Shown here: positions 35,423 to 44,668 of the stretch, one piece after another
Layout of the letters: each line of letters starts with the position of its first letter
How positions within the stretch are numbered: the stretch's first letter is position 1
Assembly (NCBI RefSeq): GCF_019915265.1
Contig: NZ_CP082780.1
Span: forward strand, 868,001-932,000
Origin: Bacillus aquiflavi
GTDB taxonomy: Bacteria; Bacillota; Bacilli; Bacillales; Cytobacillaceae
Direction of reading: 5' to 3'
Length of the DNA stretch: 64,000 nucleotides
Notes under the pieces: generated by a model
Told to the model about the DNA's origin: nothing
Database searches by the model: none
Seen by the model: only the letters and a program-made list of their open reading frames with translations
Translations under genes and position numbers: made by a program

Positions 35423-35659
35423 TACAACGAATGATAGAATGAAAACAGCTAGTAAAAATAATAAAAAAAATTTACGTATATGATCACTCCTGAATTAAAT
35501 GAGGCATTTATTCTTTATAATGAAAAATTTCTATTCTTTTTTAAAAAATGGAATTTACTCTTTTGCATCTGAAAGTATCTCAAGATTTTTTTCAACCGCA
35601 GAATGCACTTTTTCCAATCCATTTCTTTTTTCTAGTAATGCCTTTTCTGTCATAGCTCA

Positions 35660-35975
35660 TTATTTTTGATTTTTCTGTAATTTGTAACGTGTAACATCTA
35701 ACTGTTTAGTATTTGCCTTTTCAAGTTCACGCTCTAAATCAAAGCCTTTTCGCTTCATATGCTCCACATATTTAGTCTGAACTACTGCCATATCATTACA
35801 AGTTTTTATAAAATGCCTACAGTTAATCGCCAGCACATCTTGCTTTCGTCTGCCGTCATATTTTTCAATGAGCGGCACGGCGACCACATGCATATGAGTC
35901 GTTTTTTTTCGTCTATGTGAACAATGACATGCATCACATTTTTTTCTTCAATCTTGATTTTTTTGTACCCGAAAA
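35660..35975 (-). pseudogene. MobV/Pre-family plasmid relaxase, N-terminal relic
   Basis: The minus strand reads NVMHVIVHIDEK, a frameshift in an A8 run at 35902-35909, then THMHVVAVPLIEKYDGRRK, FIKTCNDMAVVQTKYVEHMK and GFDLERELEKANTKQLD. The HxDE...HMH pattern is the metal-binding motif of pMV158-family MobV relaxases, which nick plasmid oriT. The frame ends at 35660. Downstream coiled-coil coding sequence continues only as a small frame (TEKALLEKRNGLEKVHSAVE). Earlier N-terminal parts are also degraded. It is not functional. The likely origin is an integrated rolling-circle plasmid. Confidence 0.75.
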
Positions 35976-36186
35976 ATTGCTTATCCCATGAAAAAAAAAA
36001 TCACCCCCTTATTGTTACCTTCCATGTTACTAGAAAAAGACCTAATTGGAAACTGATAAAAGCCAATTAGAGCACTCGCTTTTTTGCATTAGGAACACTA
36101 AAAATCCCTCTGTTATGATTAAGTGTCTAATTCAAACAAAATTAGAGGGATTGATTCAATTGCGATAAAAGGAACATTGAATGAAT

Positions 36187-36231
36187 ACTATTCAACTCGA
36201 TAATGGTTCAGAATTTAAATTCAACCGTTGA
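36187..36231 (+). pseudogene. Transposase (rve-type) fragment
   Basis: The plus strand reads TIQLDNGSEFKFNR before a stop. D-N-G-S-E-F is the second catalytic aspartate region of IS3-type integrase domains. Nothing else of the gene is recognisable. The rest of 36010-36561 has AATCCCTCT near 36104 inverted as AGAGGGATT near 36146, possibly an old IS end, and the terminator at 36417. Confidence 0.45.
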
Positions 36232-36416
36232 TCCGAATACTGGTATTTTGCCTCAAATGGATTGAAAGACGATATAGGAAAAAACGGTATAATCAATAAA
36301 AACTACTTCCTTAAAAATAAATGAAAGTTTATTTAAAATTCAATAATACTTAATTAATAGTTTTAGAGGATGAAAAGAGTACCTTGTACCTCAAAAACGA
36401 ACTGCCGCCTTTTTAG

Positions 36417-36453
36417 CCTGAGTCCTAAATTTACAAGGACTCAGGTTATTTTT
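36417..36453 (+). terminator. Orphan terminator
   Basis: CCTGAGTCCT (36417-36426) pairs with AGGACTCAGG (36436-36445), followed by TTATTTTTA. No intact gene precedes it on the plus strand, so it probably belonged to a lost one. Confidence 0.7.
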
Positions 36454-36561
36454 ATATAAAATATACTCTTTATATTGTTCCTATTGAAAAATGATATATA
36501 TATCTTCTATAAAAAGGGATCGTATTAAACTAGATAGGGGGTACGATTAAAAGCTATGTAA

Positions 36562-37350
36562 CTAGCGTTGGGATTTGCGATAACCAGCTTGAACCGCTTC
36601 GTCTTCTGAACAAAACATTTCTTCTGCTATCGTCCGATCGTAAAAATCCCCGCTTGGAACGTGATAAATCTTTTCTCCTTTACTGTTTATATTTCCTTTA
36701 ATAGTGGGGCTTTGACAACTATTACTCGTTTGTGTGGATGGGCTGTTTTGCTGTTCGGAATGGTCCGTTTCATATCCTTTATCTGTCACATAGTTCTCAA
36801 GCGACCAAATTCCTCGCTCCTCTTTTTGTGCCTTTTCTTGGATTGCCCGAAATTGATCTACATATTTGGTATTTGGCGGAAATACAGCGACCCTAGCAAG
36901 CCCTTTTTCTAAAAGCATTTCGTTGATCATTTTTTCATTAACATATACATAAGCTAAAATGCGCCCATAGCGATCACGTTCCTCTACATCAAGTTCTAAC
37001 TTAATATCCTGATGAAGAAGTGTATCTTTTGTAAAATCAGATGCTTCTGGGCCAAAAGGCTGCACAGGCTTCTTTGGATGTTTTGTTTCCGGTGTATCCA
37101 CAAGAATAAGGCGAACTCGTTCTTTTTTACCATCTTCAAATCGAACATCAATTGTATCGCCATCAACTACGTTTATGACTGTCGCTTTCATAAATGAATG
37201 TGACTCCGCAGCTTGATCTGTTTCGACTTCTTGAACTTCTGTATTCGTTGTTTCTGTTATATTTTTATCGCTCGTTTCATTGATTTCTCCGCAACCTGAA
37301 AAAATAATGGCTGAAATCGATAGCAATAAAAAAAAAATTAATTTTCTCAT
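36562..37350 (-). CDS. Thermonuclease-family lipoprotein with C-terminal sunset-type domain
   Basis: 262 residues. Lipoprotein signal with lipobox ISAIIFSGC (Cys about 20). SNase-like domain about 53-185: VINVVDGDTIDVRF, RVRLILVDTPETKHP (catalytic Arg), ELDVEERDRYGRILAYVYV (catalytic Glu and Arg), NEMLLEKGLARVAVFPPN. The C-terminal segment of about 45 residues is IKGNINSKGEKIYHVPSGDF then AEEMFCSEDEAVQAGYRKS, a domain often appended to such nucleases. It would be anchored outside the membrane, cutting DNA/RNA with calcium. It resembles B. subtilis YncB. GGAGGAAAT precedes ATG 37350. Confidence 0.9.
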   Translation of the reverse strand: MRKLIFFLLLSISAIIFSGCGEINETSDKNITETTNTEVQEVETDQAAESHSFMKATVINVVDGDTIDVRFEDGKKERVRLILVDTPETKHPKKPVQPFGPEASDFTKDTLLHQDIKLELDVEERDRYGRILAYVYVNEKMINEMLLEKGLARVAVFPPNTKYVDQFRAIQEKAQKEERGIWSLENYVTDKGYETDHSEQQNSPSTQTSNSCQSPTIKGNINSKGEKIYHVPSGDFYDRTIAEEMFCSEDEAVQAGYRKSQR

Positions 37351-37526
37351 AAATGATTTCCTCCTTATGCAAAAAAGGTTTTCATATTAGAAAACTCCTT
37401 GATTGTAACACGTTAACATTTTTTAATATACTAAATAACATGATAAAAATACAATTGCAATCCGCTTTTAGTGGCGATAATATTGTAAGGACAGATGTAA
37501 TTCCGGAATAGAGAGGATAAACAAAA

Positions 37527-39111
37527 ATGGGTAAACAATTTAATGAAGAGGTATTATCAAGAAGAACATTTGCAATTATTTCCCATCCGGATGCTGGGAA
37601 GACAACGTTAACGGAAAAACTGCTCTTGTTTGGAGGAGCGATTCGAGATGCAGGTACAGTAAAAGGAGAGAAAACGGGAAAATATGCGACAAGTGATTGG
37701 ATGGAAATTGAAAAGCAGCGGGGCATTTCGGTCACTTCAAGTGTCATGCAATTTGAATACGATGGCTATCGTATTAATATATTAGATACTCCGGGACATG
37801 AGGATTTTAGTGAAGATACGTATCGAACATTAACAGCTGTTGATAGTGCGGTGATGATCATTGACTCAGCAAAGGGGATAGAAGAGCAAACAATTAAACT
37901 GTTTAAAGTTTGCCGAATGAGAGGAATCCCTATATTTACTTTTATTAACAAGTTAGATCGTGAAGGTAAATTGCCACTTGATTTATTAGCTGAACTAGAA
38001 GAAGTTTTAGGAATTGAGTCATATCCAATGAATTGGCCGATTGGGATGGGGAAAGATTTTTTTCGGCATATATGACCGGTATTACAATCGAATTGAACAA
38101 TTTAGAAAAAGTGATGAAGAGCGTTTTTTTTTACCTTTAAATAAAGCTGGGGAACTAGCAGTTGACCATCCATTACAACAATCTGCATTATATGATCAAG
38201 TTCTAGAGGAAATGCTGCTGCTTTTAAATGAGGCGGGAAATGAATTTTCTGAAGATAGAGTGATGAATGGAACGTTAACGCCTGTTTTCTTTGGAAGTGC
38301 TTTAACAAATTTTGGTGTACAAACATTTTTGGAAACATATTTAAAATTTGCTCCAGCTCCAAAACCACGCCATTCATCTCGTGGAGAAATTGATCCGACC
38401 TCTCAGCAATTTTCTGGTTTTGTTTTTAAAATTCAAGCGAATATGAATCCTGCACATCGGGATCGGATTGCATTTATAAGAATTTGTTCAGGCAAATTTG
38501 AACGTGGAATGTCAGTTTATTTATCTCGAACTGGCAAGCAGTTAAAGTTATCACAATCGACTCAATTTATGGCAGATGATAGAAGTACAGTAAATGAAGC
38601 AGTGAGTGGCGATATTATTGGCATATATGATCCAGGTACTTATCAAATTGGTGATACGCTAACAACGAATAAAGAAGGCTTTTTCTATGAGGAGCTTCCA
38701 CAATTTACACCAGAGTTATTTGTTCGAGTAACAGCTAAAAACGTCATGAAACAAAAGCATTTTCATAAAGGAATTCAACAGCTAGTACAGGAAGGAGCTA
38801 TTCAGCTTTATAAAACGAGAACAGAAGATTATTTACTAGGTGCTGTCGGACAGCTTCAGTTTGAAGTATTTGAACATCGAATGAAAAATGAGTATAACGT
38901 CGAAGTGATTTTTGAACGATTAGGATCAAAAATAGCTCGCTGGGTAGGAAATGAAAAAGTTGATGAGTCATTATCGAATTCAAGAAGTTTACTTGTAAGA
39001 GATCAAAAGGAACAACGTGTCTTTTTATTTGAAAACGATTTTGCATTAAGATGGTTCCAAGAAAAAAATCCTCATGTCCAACTTATTAATCCTATGGATG
39101 CAAATAAATAA
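37527..39111 (+). pseudogene. prfC: Peptide chain release factor 3, frameshifted
   Basis: Translational GTPase that recycles RF1/RF2. N-terminal part: P-loop [59 protein letters not shown]. It breaks after GMGKDFF at a T7 run (38057-38063). The remainder ([72 protein letters not shown]) is complete in the next frame to 39111. Removing one T gives 528 codons, the normal RF3 length. Since everything else is intact, a homopolymer error or a very recent mutation is likely. Confidence 0.93.
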
Positions 39112-39192
39112 TTTAAGGTTGAGGCAAATACAGCTTGTGTTCGCCACAAGAATTACTATGAGAAGTTCAAGATTCATCATAACCGAAAGAAT

Positions 39193-39230
39193 AAATCGTG
39201 GAGGTAATTTAAAAAATATCTCCACGATTT
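39193..39230 (+). terminator. Terminator after prfC
   Basis: AAATCGTGGAG (39193-39203) pairs with CTCCACGATTT (39220-39230). It is followed by a short T-rich stretch on the plus strand, about 80 bp past the prfC stop. Confidence 0.75.
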
Positions 39231-39369
39231 ACATTTAAATATAAGTTCTCCATCACTCCCCTCATATACATAAAATGGTTGTATTTCCAATAGGCCTCTA
39301 TTAAAATATCATTATATTTATTTCCATTGTTTTTATGCTTAAACAAACTTGTTGAAAGGGGTTTGTCGA

Positions 39370-40077
39370 TTGCGACAAAGTGCATATATTTCAATGTTAA
39401 TTGTCATTCTTTTATTCATAGGAGGTTGTCAAATGAGTAATCAAGGCAAACAGAGCGAAGAGAATGAACAAAAAGCCTCAAAAGAACTTTCTCCCGAAGA
39501 GTTGCCGCAAGTAGAGGCATTTCAAGATGAGTTCACACGGCAGTTTCTCGATTCAACCAAGGAAGTAAAACCAGGCTTCTATTTATTTCGCTCTGGAACG
39601 AACGGCTATACAATGCTTTTCCCCGAAAATGCTCAACTTAGTGATGAATTTTATGGTATTCATAAGAAAAGTTTTGAAAAAATTGATATTGGAGCACCGT
39701 TTGGTGAGAACATCTCTTATTATGTCAACATATGGTACTTTGAAACGCATCCTAATTCATATCAAAGTGATTTAAGTAACTTACAAAGTCGTGTCAAATA
39801 TGAAGGGGAATTTGAAGAAATAAGCTTACCAGATAAGCAAATTTACTATGCAAAAAGGGAAAAAAAATTTGAGAACACAAACTTAGTAGATTATTTCTTT
39901 TTTAGCTATATTAAAGCAAAAAATAGTAAGCAAGCAATCCAATTTATTTTTAATATTGGGTGCGATGATGAGAATAAGCCTTGTCAGTTAGATGTTAATG
40001 AGGCTGAACAACTAGCAAAAATGTTAATGGAATCAATTACGTTTATTCCAGCTAAGGAAGAGAGCGATAATTCATAG
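39370..40077 (+). CDS. Lipoprotein of unknown function
   Basis: About 235 residues from TTG 39370, with AAAGGGG at 39354-39360; an in-frame TTG at 39349 overlaps that site. Lipobox LLFIGGC with Cys about 20. An acidic linker follows (NQGKQSEENEQKASKELSPE). The folded domain has YLFRSGTNGYTMLFPENAQL, ENISYYVNIWYFE and DYFFFSYIKAKNSKQAIQFI, plus two cysteines in CDDENKPC. No family is recognised. It lies 31 bp upstream of the broken 625-codon gene on the same strand and is probably co-transcribed with it. Confidence 0.75.
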   Translation: MRQSAYISMLIVILLFIGGCQMSNQGKQSEENEQKASKELSPEELPQVEAFQDEFTRQFLDSTKEVKPGFYLFRSGTNGYTMLFPENAQLSDEFYGIHKKSFEKIDIGAPFGENISYYVNIWYFETHPNSYQSDLSNLQSRVKYEGEFEEISLPDKQIYYAKREKKFENTNLVDYFFFSYIKAKNSKQAIQFIFNIGCDDENKPCQLDVNEAEQLAKMLMESITFIPAKEESDNS

Positions 40078-40108
40078 TAATTGAAAGTAAAAAGAAGGTG
40101 AGTAAAAA

Positions 40109-41983
40109 ATGAAAACAGAACAAAACGAAGTTCTTGAATTAGAAGAAGTATGGTTGCGGACTTTAATGTTAGAATATAACAGTAAAAAAATGTCGAAAGA
40201 AAAGTTTGAAAAAGAGTTGAGACGAATTCATTTCGAGGAAACAGGTGAAGACATTAATGCCAATATTACTATTATCCGCCCCGATGAGCTTGAAGAGTTA
40301 CGCGACCGTCAATCTGGCTATGATGGAACTGCGATTTTCTTCTCTAATGAAAAAGAAAATATTCAACAGTTATACATCGTTTCTCAAGGAAGCCAAGATT
40401 TAGTCGACTGGCTTTATAATCTATTCGGGATTTATGGCGGACAAGATGGAAGTCAATATCGAGATACTGGAAAATTTTTAGATGAATCATTAAACGAAAT
40501 TAAAAACCGCGGCTTAATAAAAAGTCCTTTAGAAATTATGACGATTGCCCTTGCTCATTCGCTCGCAGAAAATAACAATCTGAACGTCCGCTTAGTAGAT
40601 GGCAAGTTTGATAAGTTGTACGGTGTAAACGGGGCGCAACCAGATTTTTATCAGTTGGCGGAAATTGATAAAGATTTCTTGAGTGAATTAAGAAGGAAGT
40701 TTAAATTAAAGCATAATGATAATAATGCCATTTACTCGCTCCCACCCGAGGAAGTAAAAGCTTTTGCAGAGAAATATTATCAACATCGAGGTGAAAATTC
40801 GTTTCAGCTCATTTCACTTTATGGTGCCAGCGGTAAAAGGGACTTCATTGAAGGTATAGGGGATGTGAAATATGTAGATACAAATCCGCGCTTAGTGGAA
40901 TTCGTTCTCTCGTCGATCAAATTCCTGATAAGAAAGCAGCTAAAATTCAGCAATATATTCTTAAATATGCCGATGATTATAAGAAAGGTGGCTTAGATGT
41001 AGTTGCTTAGGCGATGCTCGGAATTAATCTTGATTTAATCACTGAAATGCAAAAAGGGGTAAAATCCGGGGTAAAAGCATACTTTACTCGTTATGATGAA
41101 TTGTCTGCAATGATTAAACAGATGAATCAGAAATCATCCGAAGTGTTGCAAGTGATTCGTTATTTAACTGAAAATTCTGATCCGCTTTTGAACGCTTTAG
41201 TTAAAGGCGGCTATTTAAAGGAAAGCGAGAAAAAGGCGGTTGTTAAAGAAATTGCAGGCCTAGAGAAAGATTTACAAGCAATATATGACTTGATTGGCTC
41301 TCTGGATAACATCAGAAGTGATCAAAAGACTAAAGAGACTGTAAAAAATCGGTCACGACATTGTGATCGGGATAAAATTATTTCAGATTTATAAAAGAAT
41401 GCAGAAAAGATTAGATACTATTGATGAAAATATTTCTAAAGTACTCAAAATTATTAACAGTGGTCATAGTATTGAGGAGATGCTGAATGCGATTGCCGGA
41501 GAGGGGAAAGGCTATGATGGTTTGGACATGCTCCTTTATCCAGTAGATGCAAACGGAAAAACAATTAAAGTAAATATTTCAGCTGCGGTTAGAATTTACC
41601 AAAAGGGGCTTTCGATTGTCGCCGAGAAAGAGGAAATATTACAAAGTTACGAGGAAACGATTCAGAGAGAACTAATAGATGATTACGAAAAGAGAAGGAG
41701 AATCCTCATATCTAAAATTCATCATATCGAGGCAAATCCGAAAAGCTATCAAGCTTTATTAATAAGTGAATATGAAGTATATCTTGGTGATGAAGGTTCA
41801 CTCCAGAGAATTGATGTCCGTGAGCAAATTACCTCATTAAATATGCCTTCCGTTGAATCATTTCTCCAACCAAATCAATCAGCTATCAAAGAAGAAACAA
41901 AATTAATTAAAAAGAGCAGAACGAGCATTGAAGAGTTATTTGCTGAAGATAAAAAGATCGCAGCATTGTTCGATTTTCGCTAA
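40109..41983 (+). pseudogene. Large protein of DUF6792-like type, two frameshifts and a TAG
   Basis: 1875 bp would code for about 624 residues. Frame 1 (to 40996) has a region with QQLYIVSQGSQDLVDWLYNL, IMTIALAHSLAENNN and FQLISLYGASGKRDFIEGIG, resembling the lipase-like DUF6792 family. One base is missing around 40891-40900. The reading then continues as IRSLVDQIPDKKAAKIQQY to an in-frame TAG (41008-41010) and on as AMLGINLDLITEMQKGVKSG. An A6 run (41343-41348) adds a +1 slip. The last part (41363-41983) is helical (DTIDENISKVLKIINSG and IIHIEANPKSYQ-like stretches). ATG 40109 follows AGAAGGTGAG. Family naming is tentative. Confidence 0.65.
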
Positions 41984-41987
41984 AAGG

Positions 41988-42035
41988 AAAATAAACGAAC
42001 TAGAAAAAATCCGTTTATTCCAGTTCGTTTATTTT
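41988..42035. terminator. Bidirectional terminator
   Basis: AAAATAAACGAACT (41988-42001) pairs perfectly with AGTTCGTTTATTTT (42022-42035). It separates the convergent broken gene and the coat protein gene. Confidence 0.8.
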
Positions 42036-42043
42036 GTGGAAAA

Positions 42044-42676
42044 TTACTGAAACATTTGATCACTTTTGCCGGCGATTGGATTTGATCCTTTATATTCATT
42101 AAGCGCTTGTTGGATGATTTCTTGATTTTCTTGTACGGTTTCGTAGGCAGCACCAATTTTACTGATCATCGTTTCGTCAGCAGGTTCTAGTGGGTAATAG
42201 CCCTTTTGTATCATATATTGCCATATATCATATGCGTGACTACAGCTCATCATAAAGGCAGTTTGCAAAAAGGATCGTAATTCCGGGTTTGCAGCTTCCA
42301 TTGCTGAATACGCATATTCCCTTCCTGCACGTTTTAATGTTAATAAATAGGCTGTAGCCATCTCACGGTCATTCATGTCGTGAACAACTGTACGCGGTTG
42401 TACGGGAGAGTATTCATTAACAGGCGACTGAGTATAATTAGAGAGGGTTCCTTGCTCTTTAAATAAAGGAAGTGATTTTTTTGCACCCTCAGTTTGATTT
42501 AAATATTCAACCTTCATGTTATAATCTCGAATATGAAAAGGGTAATGTCTTTCGAGTATACTTTTAAATTCAGGATCTTGCACATGCTGTAACATGTAGG
42601 ACATGTTTGTAATTGAGTTAACACAACCCAACGTCAGTTCATGCAAATCTTGTAATTCATGCGCTGCTATTTTCAT
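42044..42676 (-). CDS. CotF-family spore coat protein
   Basis: 210 residues with a coat F domain: an N-terminal helical region HELTLGCVNSITNMSYMLQ, then REMATAYLLTLKRAGREYAY, SAMEAANPELRSFLQTAF and YDIWQYMIQKGYYPLEP. The closest named relatives are CotF and YhcQ-type proteins of Bacillus spores. GGAGG precedes ATG 42676. It is expected to be a sporulation gene expressed in the mother cell or forespore. It stands as a single gene with a shared terminator at its end. Confidence 0.88.
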   Translation of the reverse strand: MKIAAHELQDLHELTLGCVNSITNMSYMLQHVQDPEFKSILERHYPFHIRDYNMKVEYLNQTEGAKKSLPLFKEQGTLSNYTQSPVNEYSPVQPRTVVHDMNDREMATAYLLTLKRAGREYAYSAMEAANPELRSFLQTAFMMSCSHAYDIWQYMIQKGYYPLEPADETMISKIGAAYETVQENQEIIQQALNEYKGSNPIAGKSDQMFQ

Positions 42677-42785
42677 TTTTTTTCCTCCTTCATATTTTTT
42701 CTTTGTAAAATTTATTCATAGCTTTCCCTAACGACCGAGAAATATTTAGTATGTTTTTTGAAAATATCAACTATTATGTTTCTAC

Positions 42786-42815
42786 TTGACATAAAGTGTT
42801 ATGAACATATATGAT
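42786..42815 (+). promoter_or_regulatory. Sigma-A promoter upstream of nhaC
   Basis: TTGACA (42786-42791), an 18-bp spacer, TATGAT (42810-42815). The start codon of nhaC is about 140 bp downstream. I see no structured leader in between. Confidence 0.65.
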
Positions 42816-42954
42816 TGAGAATGCTTTAATGAACAAAAGCGTTTAAGCTTTTATGTAAATATCATTTGTCCTTAAATAGAATCATATAAAAATTTAATGA
42901 TAAATGTTGAGAAATGCTTTTATATGAAACTTCATAAATAAAGGAGTGGGGATT

Positions 42955-44343
42955 TTGCAGCAAAAACATATAGACATCCATTTGAGGCCAATAGAGGCAT
43001 TGTTCATTTCTATTATTTTAATAGGAGGAATGAGTACAGCAATTATTTATTATGAAATGATTCCCCATATTCCAATTATGGTCGCATTGATGTTACTGAT
43101 AGCGTATGGGCTGATGAAAAAGGTTCCTGCTAAAGAGCTTGAGAACGGCATGGTTGATGAAGCTAAAAGTGGATTAGGAGCGGTACTTATTTTTTTTTTT
43201 ATCGGGATGTTAATAAGCAGTTGGATGATGAGCGGGACGATACCAACATTTGTATATGGTGCCCTACAAGTTGTAACTGGGGAATTTTTCTTTGCGATCG
43301 TGTTTACCGTAACGGCAGTTATTGGAATGAGCATTGGCAGTTCTTTGACGACTGTTGCTACTTTAGGAGTGGCATTTATAAGTGTTAGCACTGCGTTAGA
43401 TTTATCATTGCCGATTACAGCGGGAGCAATTGTTTCAGGTGTTTTTTTTGGAGATAAGATGTCACCATTGTCTGATACAACAAATTTAGCATCTACCGTT
43501 GTTAATGTAGATTTGTTTGACCATATTCGCAATATGTCTTGGACGACTGTACCAGCATTTATCATTTCTTTCATTATTTTTGTATTTTTGTCTCCAACAG
43601 AGGCGATTGCACATTTTGAGAAAATAACCTTGTTAAAAGAAGGGTTATTGGAGCTTAACATTGTTCATTGGTATTCACTTATTCCATTTGTCATATTGGC
43701 ACTGTTAGCTATTTTACGTGTTTCAGCTATCATTACGTTATCAACTGGGATAATATCTGCAACTATTATTGGGCTCATTTTCAATCAAAGTGTTACTTTT
43801 AAGGAAGCGTTAAGTATATTATATTTTGGATATGAATCTACTAGCGGAATTGAAGAAATAGATGCATTATTATCACGGGGAGGAATGGAAAGCATGATGT
43901 TTTCCATTTCGCTAGTATTACTTGCTTTATCTATGGGCGGGCTATTATTTAAACTAACAATTTTGCCAGTATTACTTTCAAGTATGAAAAGATTATTAAT
44001 CAATGCACCATCTCTTATGTGTTCAGCTGCTGCATCTGCAATTGGGATTAATTTTCTAATAGGCGAGCAATATTTATCAATACTATTGACTGGAAACGCA
44101 TTTCGCGAACATTTTAAAAAAGCGGGTCTTGAGGCAAAAAACTTGTCGCGGATTTTAGAGGACTCTGGAACTGTGGTTAACCCACTCGTCCCATGGAGTG
44201 TCTGTGGAATTTTTATTACAAATATTTTAGGGGTGGCAACAGTTGATTATTTGCCATTTGCATTTTTTTGCTTACTCTCTCCAATTTTAACACTTGTTTT
44301 TAGTATTACCGGTTTAACCATTTCAAGGAAAGCGGCCAGCTAA
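42955..44343 (+). CDS. nhaC: Na+/H+ antiporter NhaC
   Basis: About 462 residues. TTG 42955 is preferred because AAAGGAG ends 10 nt upstream; GTG 42946 overlaps it. There are about eleven to twelve hydrophobic spans. Family landmarks: GLGAVLIFFFIGMLISSWMM, VTAVIGMSIGSSLTTVATLG, GAIVSGVFFGDKMSPLSDTT, NLASTVVNVDLFDHIRNMSW, GINFLIGEQYLSILLTGNAF, RILEDSGTVVNPLVPWSVCG. It exchanges external H+ for internal Na+. A conventional promoter lies upstream and dispersed element C begins at its 3' end. Confidence 0.93.
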   Translation: MQQKHIDIHLRPIEALFISIILIGGMSTAIIYYEMIPHIPIMVALMLLIAYGLMKKVPAKELENGMVDEAKSGLGAVLIFFFIGMLISSWMMSGTIPTFVYGALQVVTGEFFFAIVFTVTAVIGMSIGSSLTTVATLGVAFISVSTALDLSLPITAGAIVSGVFFGDKMSPLSDTTNLASTVVNVDLFDHIRNMSWTTVPAFIISFIIFVFLSPTEAIAHFEKITLLKEGLLELNIVHWYSLIPFVILALLAILRVSAIITLSTGIISATIIGLIFNQSVTFKEALSILYFGYESTSGIEEIDALLSRGGMESMMFSISLVLLALSMGGLLFKLTILPVLLSSMKRLLINAPSLMCSAAASAIGINFLIGEQYLSILLTGNAFREHFKKAGLEAKNLSRILEDSGTVVNPLVPWSVCGIFITNILGVATVDYLPFAFFCLLSPILTLVFSITGLTISRKAAS

Positions 44344-44527
44344 ACAGAGTTTGGCCGCCATAACTTTGAAAAAGAGCTCTGCATTTTTCGTTGCTAACAT
44401 TTCGTATATGTTCTATTCTCTTTCGCCTCGTGCTCCGCCTCTTGACAAGCGTTCTTAAACCTTTTGAAGGATCGCTTCACATTCTAACTTTTCTGATCAT
44501 TTCTAGTAGCCAGCAAACGGAGTTTTG
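44335..44527 (+). repeat. Dispersed element, copy C (downstream of nhaC)
   Basis: The core contains TATGTTCTATTCTCTTTC, GCCTCGTGCTCCGCCT, CTTGACAAGCGTTCTT. It is related to the middle of copies A and B but lacks the TTGTCTACAATC tail. Flanks: GCCAGCTAAACAGAGTTTGG (44335-44354) and GCCAGCAAACGGAGTTTTG (44509-44527), about 85 percent alike in direct orientation. The left flank also folds (GCGGCCA with TGGCCGC, 44332-44357) as a probable nhaC terminator overlapping the stop codon. Confidence 0.5.
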
Positions 44528-44623
44528 AAATTTGCTTTTACAAATCTATCAAAGAATCATTGTTTAAAACTTGCGTCCATTTTTTCTCTTCATATATATT
44601 TGTATTATTGGATATATAATTAT

Positions 44624-44639
44624 GACTATCTGGTCAGTC
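44624..44639 (+). promoter_or_regulatory. Likely TetR-family operator of the swrC unit
   Basis: GACTATCTGGTCAGTC is an imperfect palindrome with GACT...AGTC ends. It follows a TATATAAT-like -10 (about 44613) and lies 29 bp before swrC. This is the usual place for the autogenous repressor encoded by the TetR gene downstream of swrC. Confidence 0.55.
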
Positions 44640-44668
44640 GTAAAGAGTAGATGGGAAAGGAGTCCACA

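Noticed and set aside
36562-37350. Nuclease gene as part of the integrated plasmid
   Set aside because: It is an intact lipoprotein-type chromosomal nuclease. Only a small copy of its tail is near the plasmid relics.
37527-39111. Programmed frameshift in release factor 3
   Set aside because: Programmed frameshifting is known for prfB (RF2), not prfC. There is no RF2-type internal stop signal, and the T7 run is a simpler explanation.
44335-44527. Element C as an ordinary intergenic spacer
   Set aside because: Kept as a lower-confidence family member, because the GTTCTATTC, CGCCTCGTGC and TTGACAAGCG blocks occur in the same order as in copy A.
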